64,000 nucleotides of DNA from Rheum nobile (taxonomy: Eukaryota; Streptophyta; Magnoliopsida; Caryophyllales; Polygonaceae): the NCBI GenBank assembly GCA_027886185.1, contig WOAB01000719.1:2666001-2730000 (forward strand), written 5' to 3'. The position numbers and the translations under genes are program-made. Shown piece after piece: positions 31,560-41,300 of the stretch (positions within the stretch are counted from its first letter, which is position 1; each line of letters begins with the position of its first letter). The notes under the pieces were generated by a model. It saw nothing but the letters and a program-made list of their open reading frames with translations. It was not told the DNA's origin and made no database searches.

Positions 31560-33198
31560 TATCAGCCTCAGTCTCCCAGGTTTCCCAAGTCACCTCCTCA
31601 AATCCAGACTTGGACCAGAGGATCCGCACTAATAGTACCACCTTGTTCCTCAAGTGCTTCTCGCGGCATTCGAGAATACGCACAAGTTACTACTCGTAGG
31701 TACCATTTTCCTGAATCTCGATGTCCTCATAACTCAGCACATGAGACACATCTGGCACATACTTCCTTAGCAAAGACACGTGGAACACATTATGTACCGG
31801 ATGCGCCGACGGCGGCAATGCCAAACGGTATGCTAGAGATCCAACTCTGTCAAGGATCTCAAACGGTCCCACGTAGCGAGGGTTGAGCTTCCCACGCTTG
31901 CCGAACCTGAACACACCCTTGGATGGCGACATCCTGACAAACACCTTGTCACCAACCACAAACTCGACATTCATGCGCTTCAGATCAACATAGTACTTCT
32001 GTCGACTCTGAGCTGTAAGCGTCCTCTATCTGATCAAGGCAATATCCGAGGCAGTCCTTTCGACTAACTCCGGTCCGAGCAGAATCTTGTTGGTATTCTC
32101 ATCCCAACAAATTGGAGATCTGCACTTCTGACCGTACAAAGCCTCGAATGGAGCCATCTTGATGGTTGAATGCCAGCTATTGTTGTACGTGAATTCAATC
32201 AGACTTAAGTTGTTCTCCCAGCTGGTCAGACGATCTAGTATACAAGCTCTTAGCATATCCTCCAGTGTCTAGATGGTCCTCTCAGACTGTCCATCCGTCT
32301 GACGATGAAACACAGTACTGAACCTCAATTCAGTTCCCATGGCCTTGTGGAGTTCCTTCCAGAATCTCGACATGATTCGGCCATCACGATCCGATACAAT
32401 GGTTTTTGGCATACCATGCAAACGGACAATCTCGTGTAGGAAAACTTCTGATAGCCTTTGGGTTCCCCAAGTTGACTTGATGGCCACGAAATGAGCACTC
32501 TTCGTGAGCATGTCAATGATCACCCATATGGCATTCTTCTGACTCTAAGTCTTCGGCAACCCCGTGATGAAGTCCATCGCAATATCCTCCCACTTCCATT
32601 CTGGCACTGGGAGAGGTTGCAATTCACCACCTAGTCTGCGGTGTTCTATCTTGACCTTCTGACAAGTCAAGCTTTTCACCACAAATTCTGCTACGTCCCA
32701 CTTCATGTTGGGCCACCAGAACTTCTTTCTGAGGTCTTTATACATCTTACTGGATCCTGGATGTACAGAATAAGCTGATGAATGGGCCTCCTTCATTACC
32801 AATTGGCAAAGGCCATCTACATCAAGCACACAGATCCGGTCATGAAACCAGAGTGATCCATCATCTTGAACCACGAATCCGAGAGCTTTCTCATTCATCA
32901 CTTCACTACTTAACTTCACTAAGATCACATCATCAACCTGCTTCTCCTTGACCTGATCTAGTAGCATAGCCTGAATCTCCAACATACTCAGGCATCCTCG
33001 ACGCTGATCATACAAGACATCAATCTCGCACAATCCTTGGTGCACTTTGGTCTGAGCAGTGAGCAGAGCTACTACAGTCTCGTACGGCGTCTTCCGACTC
33101 AAAGCATCGGCTACTACGTTAGCCTTGCCCGGATGATACAACAACTCGATGTCGTAGTCCTTGAGTAGCTCTAACCAGCGACGTTGTCTCATGTTCAA
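31560..33198 (-). pseudogene. Element A integrase with chromodomain-like tail
   Basis: The zinc-binding N-terminus is present (ADALSRK linker, then H...HPGSSKMYKDLRKKFWWPNMK). The catalytic core follows (WVIIDMLTKSAHFVAIKSTW, TIVSDRDGRI, TVFHRQTDGQSERTI). Then come the GPFEILDRVGSLAYRL and HNVFHVSLLRKY segments and, in another frame, a chromodomain-like remnant near 31560-31680. In-frame TAG codons at 32545-32547, 32269-32271 and 32026-32028 each occupy a position where a CAG glutamine is plausible. Confidence 0.85.
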
Positions 33199-33204
33199 CT
33201 CCTT

Positions 33205-34221
33205 CTAAGTGAACACATACTTGAGACTCTTGTGGTCTGTAAAGATCTGGCACCTAACACCATAGAGATAGTGCCTCCAAATCTTCAGCGTGAAAACCAC
33301 AGCCGCTAACTCCAGATCATGTGTCGAATAGTTTGCTTCATAGGTCTTCAATTGCCGAGATGCATATGCAATAACCTTTCCCTTTTGCATCAATACACAT
33401 CCTAACCCATGCTTTGAAGCGTCACTATAGACCACATAACCATCAGTTCCCTCCGGTAGCGCCAAAACTGATGCGGACGTCATGCACCTTTTCAACTTCT
33501 GAAAACTTGTCTCGCACTTGTCGTCCCATATGAACTTCTTATGGACCTTGCGGAGCAACCCGGTCATGGGTAGAGCGATCTTTGAAAATCCCTCCACGAA
33601 CCGTCTGTAATAACCTATAAGTCCCAAGAAACTGCGCACCTCCCTCACATTCTGAGGTCGCTTACAGTTGGCTACCACTTCAATATTCTGAGGGTCAACC
33701 ATAACCCCATCCTCATTGATCACATGGCCTAAGAAACCCACTTCTTTGATCCAGAAGTCACATTTAGACAACTTTGCATACGATTAATTTTGTCTAAGGA
33801 CTGACAAGGTGATTCGAAGATGCTCCTCGTGAGCCTCTTCGCTCGGAGAATAGATCAGAATATCGTCAATGAAGACCACCACGAACTTATCCAGGTACTG
33901 GTGGAAACATCTTTGCATTAGATCTATGAAGACTGTCGGAGCATTAGTAAGCCCAAATGGCATGACTACGAACTCGTAGTGCCCATATCTCATCCGGAAT
34001 GCAGTCCTCGGAATATCTTCCTCACGAATCCTGAGCTGATGGTAACCAGATCTCATATCGATCTTGGAAAAGACTTTTTCTCCCTGCAGTTGATCCAACA
34101 TATCATCTATCCTAGGCAACGGATACTTAATCTTGATAGTGACCTTGTTCAACTCTCGATAATCGATACAAAGTCGGAACGAACCATCCTTCTTCTTGAC
34201 AAACAAGACTGGACGCCCCAA
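33205..34221 (-). pseudogene. Element A reverse transcriptase and RNase H
   Basis: RT motifs: RPVLFVKKKDGSFRLCIDYR, KIDMRSGYHQLRI, FGLTNAP and the catalytic FIDDILIYS. RNase H: VVYSDASKHGLGCVLMQ, ELAAVVFTLKIWRHYLYG and FTDHKSLKYVF. A TAA at 33784-33786 and a TAG at 33205-33207 interrupt the frame. The motif set and the order ahead of integrase fix it as Ty3-type. Confidence 0.88.
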
Positions 34222-35150
34222 GGTGATGCACTCGGCCTTATATACCCTTTCTCAAGAAGGTCTTCGAGTTGTTTCTTCAACTCTTGCATCTCCGCTGGAG
34301 CCATCCGATACGGTGCCTTAGAAATCGGCGATGTACCGGGCTCGAGATCAATGGTGAACTCCACGTCACGATTCGGGGGTAAACCGGGAATCTCATCAGG
34401 AAAAACATCCGGATACTCGCATATAACAGGAACATCATGAACTAAAGTCTCATCTCTCTTGGGCTTATCCAGATAGCACAGGTACCCGATACAACTTTGT
34501 AGAAGTAGCTTACACGCAATCATCGTATTGATGAGCTTTCCGTTATCAGCGTCATTACGACCCTTGAACTTGCATACAAACTGGCCCCCAAATGAAATTG
34601 TCACTCTCCTTGAGCTAAAATCGATTACTGCCCCATGACGCGTCAGCCAGTCCATCCCGAGAATAATGTCGTATGGAGCCATGGCTATGCAGATCAAATT
34701 TGCTTTGAACTTTCGACCTTGAATAGTAATCGGAAATTCCGACAGACGCTTGGTCCCTACTAGTTGCTCACCATTGGAAAGATTCACCACAAATGGTTCG
34801 TAAGAGTCATTGCATACTAAGCCTAGCTTACTCACACAGTTCTCCGAAATAAAAGAATGAGTGGCACCCAAATCAAACAATATGCACACAGATGTAGAAT
34901 GGAGGTATAGAGTACCTTGAGCAATTGGAGCATTTGGTCCGTCAGCCTCACGCATCTCATATAGCCGCTGACCTTGACCTACGAAAGCAGCTGAGGCTTT
35001 CCCCTTATTTTGAGCAGTCGTCTGCATCGAAGGACTAGGAGTCTCGACATGCCTGAATCAGGGTCGGTTGTTATGGCTAACTGACCCTTGCTGCGACTCA
35101 GCCCCCTTTTGCCTCTTTTGAGGACAAAACGTTATCAAGTGCCCCTCCTT
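34149..35150 (-). pseudogene. Element A gag C-terminus and aspartic protease
   Basis: A zinc-knuckle end (KEGHLITFCPQ near 35120) is followed by the protease (VCILFDLGATHSFISENCV; DIILGMDWLTRHGAVIDF). The protease active-site triplet reads DLG, whereas relatives of this lineage usually have DSG or DTG, which may be a damaging change. The gag N-terminus is missing because unrelated sequence begins near 35155. The frame fuses into the reverse transcriptase start after a frame change near 34220. Confidence 0.82.
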
Positions 35151-35159
35151 ACTGATGCG

Positions 35160-35887
35160 ACCCTGTCCTCCATGACGGCCATAGAAGAAGAAGCCATGAC
35201 CGTGAGCTCAGAAGGGCCAAGTACGAAGACCGTGATCTTCCTCCCACTACTCGCTTTGAGTACAAAGACCGCGATCTTCGTCATACTTCTCGCATCTGGT
35301 ACAGAGACCGCGATCCCCTTCAAGCGCCTCCAGCCAAGCCCAGAGATCGCGTTCTATCTCAAGATCCTCGCCGTCATCATTGAACGCGTTATTTGATTGC
35401 TTTGTAAATTTTAGAACATTAATATTTTCAGCGTTTTTCTTTGGGTTGTGTGTTCCATGCGTGTCGCGTGGGCCAGCCCATTAAGTGAGACTCGGCCCAT
35501 ATGAGTCCCGCTATCTCCTATAAAATGTCATCTCGACCTTCTGTACTAGGTTACGTTCATTTTTAATCAAAGCCTGAGTCTCGAGAGCTAATTGCCTCCT
35601 CCCCTTTGATCGAACGTCAAACCCTAATCTTCCTTCTCATCTTCATTCCTCCGCCGCCGATGCTACGGCCAATTACTCGATCTACTCGAGTCTATCCCCT
35701 CCGCTGCCGATGCTACGGCTTCGCTCGTCTCTTGAGCCACTACCATCATCGCGCTCGCTTACTCACGCGAGGCAACAACACCGCGTTCCACCCCTTCAAT
35801 CTCAAAACCAACACGCGTGACTCACCACCAAGATCTCGATCCGGCATCTACAGGCAGGAACGCATCAACTGGCATCAGAGCCTTTGA
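35160..35887 (+). mobile_element. Fragment of another LTR retroelement (coding end, LTR, PBS)
   Basis: A plus-strand Arg/Asp-rich frame with repeated RDRDL / RDRDP / PRDRV motifs ends near 35390. It is followed by LTR-like sequence with a TATA box (tataaaa at 35519-35525) and a leader. A primer-binding site TGGCATCAGAGCC, matching initiator-methionine tRNA with one change, lies at 35870-35882. It is inserted in or recombined with element A. I cannot assign the family or see TG...CA ends. The sequence to about 36490 looks like its untranslated leader. Confidence 0.5.
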
Positions 35888-36489
35888 TCTTGTAAGTCGC
35901 TTGTCAAGTCTCATTTGTTCACAATTTTTTTTTCTCCATCATCTTGCTTCCGCCATTGTCAAATTTTTTATTTCTCTTCAAACACATGCTAGTCCATTCG
36001 GTTTCCACAAGAGAATCTCTTGGTCGATTAATTGTTTGATCCTCGCGAAAATTATGTGATTTGCTCGCGTGAAATCTTATGAAATTAATTGCTTAATTTG
36101 CTTAATTGATTCCGTGAATTTCGCATGCCATAAATGCCATATCTTCTTGTTGATTGACCATCATAAATCTGAATCAATCTTCTCTCTCCTATCACGCAAT
36201 TTTTGTGATTTCTTTCTTTAGTTACCAAGCCGTTTTATTTTCCATTTTAAGTGTGTCAATCTTATCCGATATCAATCAAAAGTCAAAGACTAAGATTCGG
36301 ATTTGAAATTCAAATTTCAAAAGTCAAGTCGCATTAAAAAAAAGGACGCGACTTATTATTAAAAAAAAAGGAAAGCCAAAATAAGACAACCTTCTTCCAC
36401 CTTCGGCTTGGCTCATCTTCTCTACCCTTCCACCGTCTAGGTTAACACCTTGAAGGTTGGTTCTTGTGTGTTTTTGTATTTACGTAAGA

Positions 36490-38454
36490 GGTTAAGACTT
36501 TAATCAATTGGTTTCGTTTGGTTATGTGCTTGCATATCACACTTGTTTTGTGTTTTGCCTAAGCCGCCCTCACGGCCAAAAAGACCGCGCCTTCCTACGT
36601 GAACACTTATCATGTGGGAACTTGGATTGGACACTGGTGGTCTATGCTTGTAGGCTGGACTGTACTGCTGTGGAGTGCCCTGCTGATAGAACGACTGTGG
36701 CCCCGGATAGAACTCCTGGTAGTCATGACCATAAAGAGGATATTGATGGTCCCCATAACTCAAATTGGGGTAATCTCTCCACCCTGGAGTATATGCGCAG
36801 GAGTATGGGTCATATCGCGGCTCCTGGTGGAATTGGGGAAATCTCTCCATCTCTGTATCACAAGCTAGAAGCGGAGAGTCAGTAGCACGGGTGTGAACCG
36901 TAAGATAGGTCCACACAAAATTTGACACACAAAGAAAAAAAATAAAACTTGCCTCCCCGGCAACGACGCCAATTTGACGGAAGCTAAAGTCGTATCACCT
37001 TATCAAAATAATCCTAAACAAACCTAACTCAGTAGAATAGGCAAGCAAGGGTCAAATCCCACGGAGAGGAGTTGTCTTTCTTTATGTCAATTTGCATGCA
37101 ATAGTAACAAAGGGGGGATTTTGGTTGATTGTTTGTAAACAAGTAAACAAAGGAAACAAAAGCAAAGGTTTGTAATCAAATTGGAAAAAACACTTAGCCA
37201 AACAAATATCCACCTCTAGTTTGGTTGATTGATCATTGATTATTCCTAGTCCTCAATCTTCATGAATGTCCTAATCCCTGTTCTGAAATAGTTATCAGTC
37301 CTACTAGTCCTGATAACCCTAACTATTAAACAATCATGAAACCATCAAGATAAATCTAATAGCAGCAGTAAGTTCAGGAATAAATAGGCTCATGCAATAC
37401 TTAACAACCCGTCAGTACTCGACATGCAATTAATTCTCTTCACAATAAACATTCACAATCCGTTCCTGTAAATCGTGTTTGCTACTCTGAATTAGGTATG
37501 AACAATATTAATCTCAACAAGTTGACCAGATTAAGGTAACTAGCACTATAGATTATACCAATCTCAACTAGTTTGTCGGGCTAGGGAAACTAATATTAAT
37601 AATACTAATCACAACAACTGATGAACTAGATCAACCAATAATATTCAGGATCCTAAGCCTGCAATATGAATAATATCAATAAAACTAGGTAGCTAATCTA
37701 GATAAATCAATATAACTCAATAGGATGAAGCATAAGAGAATCAATAACATTCAAAGATAGAGTAAAGGAATAATCTCACAATCAAATTCAAACCAAGGCT
37801 TAAATTGTCGGACTAAGCAAAGGGTGCTTAGTTCTTCATAACTCAAAGGGAAAACAATACTGAATAATAAACTAGATCTGAATGAATGAAAGTGGCTGGG
37901 AAAATTAGGTTAAATAACCTAACCCAAAACCTAAAGCTAAAAAGATAACAAACATAGTCTTAAAAGGAAATAAAATAATCCTACCGGAATAAAGAAATAA
38001 AATAAAATAGGAAAATAAAATAAAGTAAAACTTCGGAACTCCTCGGACGCGCTGATGACAAAGATTTCCGCGATCGTGGCTACAGATTCCGCGATCGCGG
38101 AAAATACAATTTTGCTCTCGGCTTTTCCGCGACCCAGCCTTGGAATTCCGCGATCGCGGATTCTCGTGTTCTTCACTTCTCGCCTTTCCTTGATTCCCGC
38201 GACCGCGGCCATGGCCTCCGCGACCGCAGATTGGCTGTTGTTGCTCCACTTGGCTTCTTTCTTCAGCCTTCCTTCGTCTTCTATTTGGTTTCTTCTCTTC
38301 ATCTTCTAAATCTTCATTTAAGCTTCTCCAAACCACCATATCTACACTTCTACTTCTCAACTCCAATCTCTACAATACGTTCTAAACATCTCCAAATGGT
38401 ACCCAAAACACCGATAACAACTCCTAATTAAACCCTACAAAGTAGCGCTGATCA
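36490..38454 (-). mobile_element. Truncated Athila-type element D: LTR, PBS and deleted gag
   Basis: Minus-strand LTR at 36975-38454 (1480 bp), starting TGATCAGCGCTACTTTGTAG and ending GTCA. The primer-binding site (TGGCGTCGTTGCCGGGGA) at about 36955-36972 is a near match to tRNA-Asp. A gag frame follows at 36928-36500: it starts WTYLTVHTRATDSPL and jumps directly to the RYDPYSCAYTPGWRD segment that lies some 300 residues later in element B, so the gag core is deleted. The LTR abuts ccacc of element A's LTR at 38455. CpG-rich phrases (TCCGCGATCGCGGA type) sit at 38066-38227. Confidence 0.8.
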
Positions 38455-38544
38455 CCACCACTTTGAGGCTTCCCAAGGCACCTCCGGTGACCACCACAAC
38501 TCCGGCGATGCTCCGACGAACGCAAGAACTCCGGCGAAGACACT

Positions 38545-38590
<46 letters not shown>

Positions 38591-39033
38591 GGATTGATGG
38601 TTGTGGATGAAGATTTGAGCTGCCCCCGACCTCCTTTTATAGGGGAAGAAGAGCTCAACGCCGGGGCACTCCAATCGATCGGCATCCCTCCTCGGCGAAA
38701 CGTCGACACACAAACCGGCGAAACGCGGAAAGAAATGAAGACAAAGGCAAACAGTGTTTCCACGGTCGCGGTTTGCTTTTGGGCGAATCCGCGCCCGCGG
38801 AATCAATCCGCGATCGCGAAACTGCCGCGATCGCGTCTTTTGGCCTTTGGTCGCGGGTCTCGTTCAAGGGCATGCTAAGTTCTATTATTTTTAGCACTCC
38901 CAAATACTTTATGACCCAAATTCTTTACTAAACGTATAATATTACGTTCAAGAGATTATTACAGAGGTTACAGAAATTGTCCATCATGTCTTTCTTATAA
39001 AACGACAGTTCGGGACTTTTAGGGGTTATTACA
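38455..39033 (-). repeat. Partial 5' LTR of element A
   Basis: Collinear with 30890-31481 of the left LTR. It includes a (GA)n tract at 38550-38589 and CpG-rich phrases at 38757-38842, and ends TTATTACA before the gtttt duplication. The remainder of this LTR was removed when element D and other pieces came in. Confidence 0.85.
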
Positions 39034-39764
39034 GTTTTTGCTTCATGTAAAGTTTGAACATATAAGATCCATTGTGTTTGTACTTCCAAACTTTAGAAAC
39101 CAATTTATCGAAAGAAGGATGATCCAACCTAGCATTCTCAACGCGAAATATAGGGATGCAGAAGGTAATAAGGCAGTGGTCCGAAGTGGTAAACGGATGA
39201 TGGTGTAGTGAGACATGGTTATAAGTTTGCAAAATATAGGGATGAAGAAGCACCCTATCCAGTCGTTCAAATGTGTTATTTGCAGTCGTAGTTGATCTGC
39301 GCCACGTAAATGGGAAACCAGTGTAGGGTATATCAACTAAATCAAATTCACGAGTAAAAGTCCATAGTCTGTTAAATATGTTGCTCGAGGTGACAGATCC
39401 TCCTAGTTTATCTGAAGGATATAGCAAGTCATTGAAGTCTCCAATTAATATATAGCCAGGTTAAAGCTTGAAATCATCATTTTAATTTTGTCCCAAAACC
39501 GTGTCTTGTTTTCCTCTCGAGAGGGCGCATAAATAGAAAATAAAAGGAAGTGGATATATAACCATTCAAAATCCAGTAGAATAATATTATCATTGTTATA
39601 AAGAATTTTAGTGTGCGGAAAAAAAATTGAATTTGAGCAAAGAAGCCAAAGGCCACCTTTAGATCCAACGGATGGGCACATAATAAGTGATTTGAAACCC
39701 GCCTTATTGTAAACCGTTGATGGTGGCATAATGTTCGATTTAGTTTCAGATAAGCAAAGGAAGT
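39034..39764 (-). pseudogene. LINE endonuclease (central piece)
   Basis: Two frames cover the apurinic/apyrimidinic endonuclease-like domain: 39774-39445 with FLCLSETKSNI, SKGGLWLLCSNSI and FSIYAPSREENKTRFW, and 39427-39034 with DLVDIPYTGFPFTWRR, RLDRVLLHPYI and TTSDHCLITF (the SDH motif). One frameshift near 39440-39455, around a GDFND-like motif, separates them. The piece is bounded by element A on the left and element B on the right. Confidence 0.85.
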
Positions 39765-41221
39765 TGATAAGCACTACTTTGTAGGGCTTAAGTAAGAGTC
39801 ATTAGAGGGTTTATTGGTGTCATTCGGGTAGATTTAGACACATTCATGTGCATGGCGTTTGGGGGCGAAGTTTGGTGTTTTTGGAGGTGTTTGAGCTGTT
39901 TTGGAGATCATAGGAGATACTGAGGAAGAAGCCACCAGTAAAAGACACAAAGGAAGTGAAGAGAAGAGTAGAAGACCAGTGGGTTGAATTCAAATGGTTC
40001 GTTATCTCTACTCAGATGTCCAAATGAAGTGATTCCAATTCGAGGAGTTATATCTTGAAGTCTACTACAAGTCCTAAAAATATGAGAGCAATCCGAGTTG
40101 GGAATCAAAAGTTATGGCATTTTGCCTGAAGTGTCGCAGATACTGAAGGCCATGAAGGACGCCGCACCCAGCGGCAAGAAGAGCTGACGCCTGGCCACGG
40201 CAGCTTACCGCCCCCCGCGGCATGAAGGACACCGCCCCCCGCAGCAGGAAGGCCACCGCACCCCGCGGTGGTAAGGCGCTGACGAGATTTATTTCCGAGT
40301 TTTATTTCTGTTTTTCTTTTATCCGAGACTTTATATTTCAGAATGTTATTATTTCCTTATTTTATTCCATATTGGTTTCCTAGTATTTAAGACTATTTTA
40401 GAACACTTTGTGGTTAACCCTAGTTGCCACCGTTTTACGTATTTTTCTCTCACAAACCCTAATGGAGAACTAAACATCCATTGTTGCACTTGACAGTTTG
40501 AAGTCAGCAATTGATTGGTTGTGAGTTTTCTACTCTTGTTCGTTTTCCTATCTAGTTGGATTAATTCTCTTGTGCTTGATTGATTATTGGTTTATGTTGA
40601 TTTATCTAGATTGATCACCTAGGTTTATTGATATCTTCCTAATTGCTAGGATTTGTGATTCCGGGTGCGGGTTGCATATCTAGTAGCGAGCACGATTGTT
40701 GCGTATAGGGGATCCGAGCGCTTCATCGTGAGAGAGAGTTAATTTCATGCTTATAGTAACGGGTTGTTTCTACTGCATGTATCTTGTTGAATCCTTGGTT
40801 GAATGCTATTGCTTCATTGAGTCTTGAAGGTTTTCGGATTTGATTTAGTAATAAGTACTATTAGGGCTGATAGAACTAATAGTTATCTAAGATCGGGATA
40901 AGAACAACTATAGGAATATTAAGAACTTGAGATTGATAGAATTCCGTGATCAACCTATCTATTGTTGTGTGGATCTTTGTTGAGTGTGGCGCTTTTCCCC
41001 ATTATATTTACAACCGTTTCCTGCGAACTTATTTACTTGCTTTGTTTACTTTGGTTACGATAAACATAAACAACCCTCCCCCCCTAGTTCCTAGTTGGTG
41101 ATAACGAATTGCACAAATTGATAACCTGACTCTCTGTGGGATCGACCCTGTCTTGCTTACTATACTACTTAGTAGGTATTTTGGGATTTATTTGATAGGC
41201 ATCACGACTTTAGCTCTGTCA
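39765..41221 (+). repeat. 5' LTR of element B
   Basis: TGATAAGCACTACTTTG...GCTCTGTCA. It carries a CpG-rich phrase cluster (CCGCCCCCCGCGGC and variants) at about 40154-40272 that recurs in the gag-protease linker. It differs from the 3' LTR by scattered substitutions and length changes in a C-run near 41083. Confidence 0.93.
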
Positions 41222-41225
41222 AATT

Positions 41226-41243
41226 TGGCGCCGTTGCCGGGGA
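41226..41243 (+). other. Primer-binding site of element B (tRNA-Asp type)
   Basis: TGGCGCCGTTGCCGGGGA, four bases after the LTR end, is complementary to the 3' end of plant tRNA-Asp(GTC). The gag-containing transcript begins shortly afterwards. Confidence 0.88.
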
Positions 41244-41300
41244 GTCAAATTTTCTGTTTTTGTGATTTGTTTGTTATCAACCTTGGTGTGGACCTATCTT

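Larger units (their letters stand above)
29197..39033 (-). mobile_element. LTR retrotransposon A, Ty3 chromovirus (Tekay/Del-like), rearranged
   Basis: TGTAAC...TTACA termini are flanked by the 5-bp duplication gtttt at 29192-29196 and 39034-39038. On the minus strand the order is protease, reverse transcriptase, RNase H, integrase and a chromodomain-like tail, and then the left-hand (3') LTR. Only the last 579 bases of the other LTR remain at 38455-39033. The missing gag N-terminus, primer-binding site and LTR start have been replaced by foreign retroelement pieces between about 35150 and 38454. It is clearly non-functional. Confidence 0.88.

Noticed and set aside
33979..34440. 153-codon plus-strand frame over the reverse transcriptase of element A
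   Set aside because: Antisense shadow of the conserved RT and protease region.
35160..35400. RDRD-rich frame as an SR-type splicing factor
   Set aside because: It is embedded between retroelement pieces, lacks an RRM, and is followed at once by LTR-like sequence with PBS.
41262..41300. Upstream GTG as start of the element B polyprotein
   Set aside because: The ATG at 41301 is conserved in position in C1, C2 and D and is the expected initiation codon.
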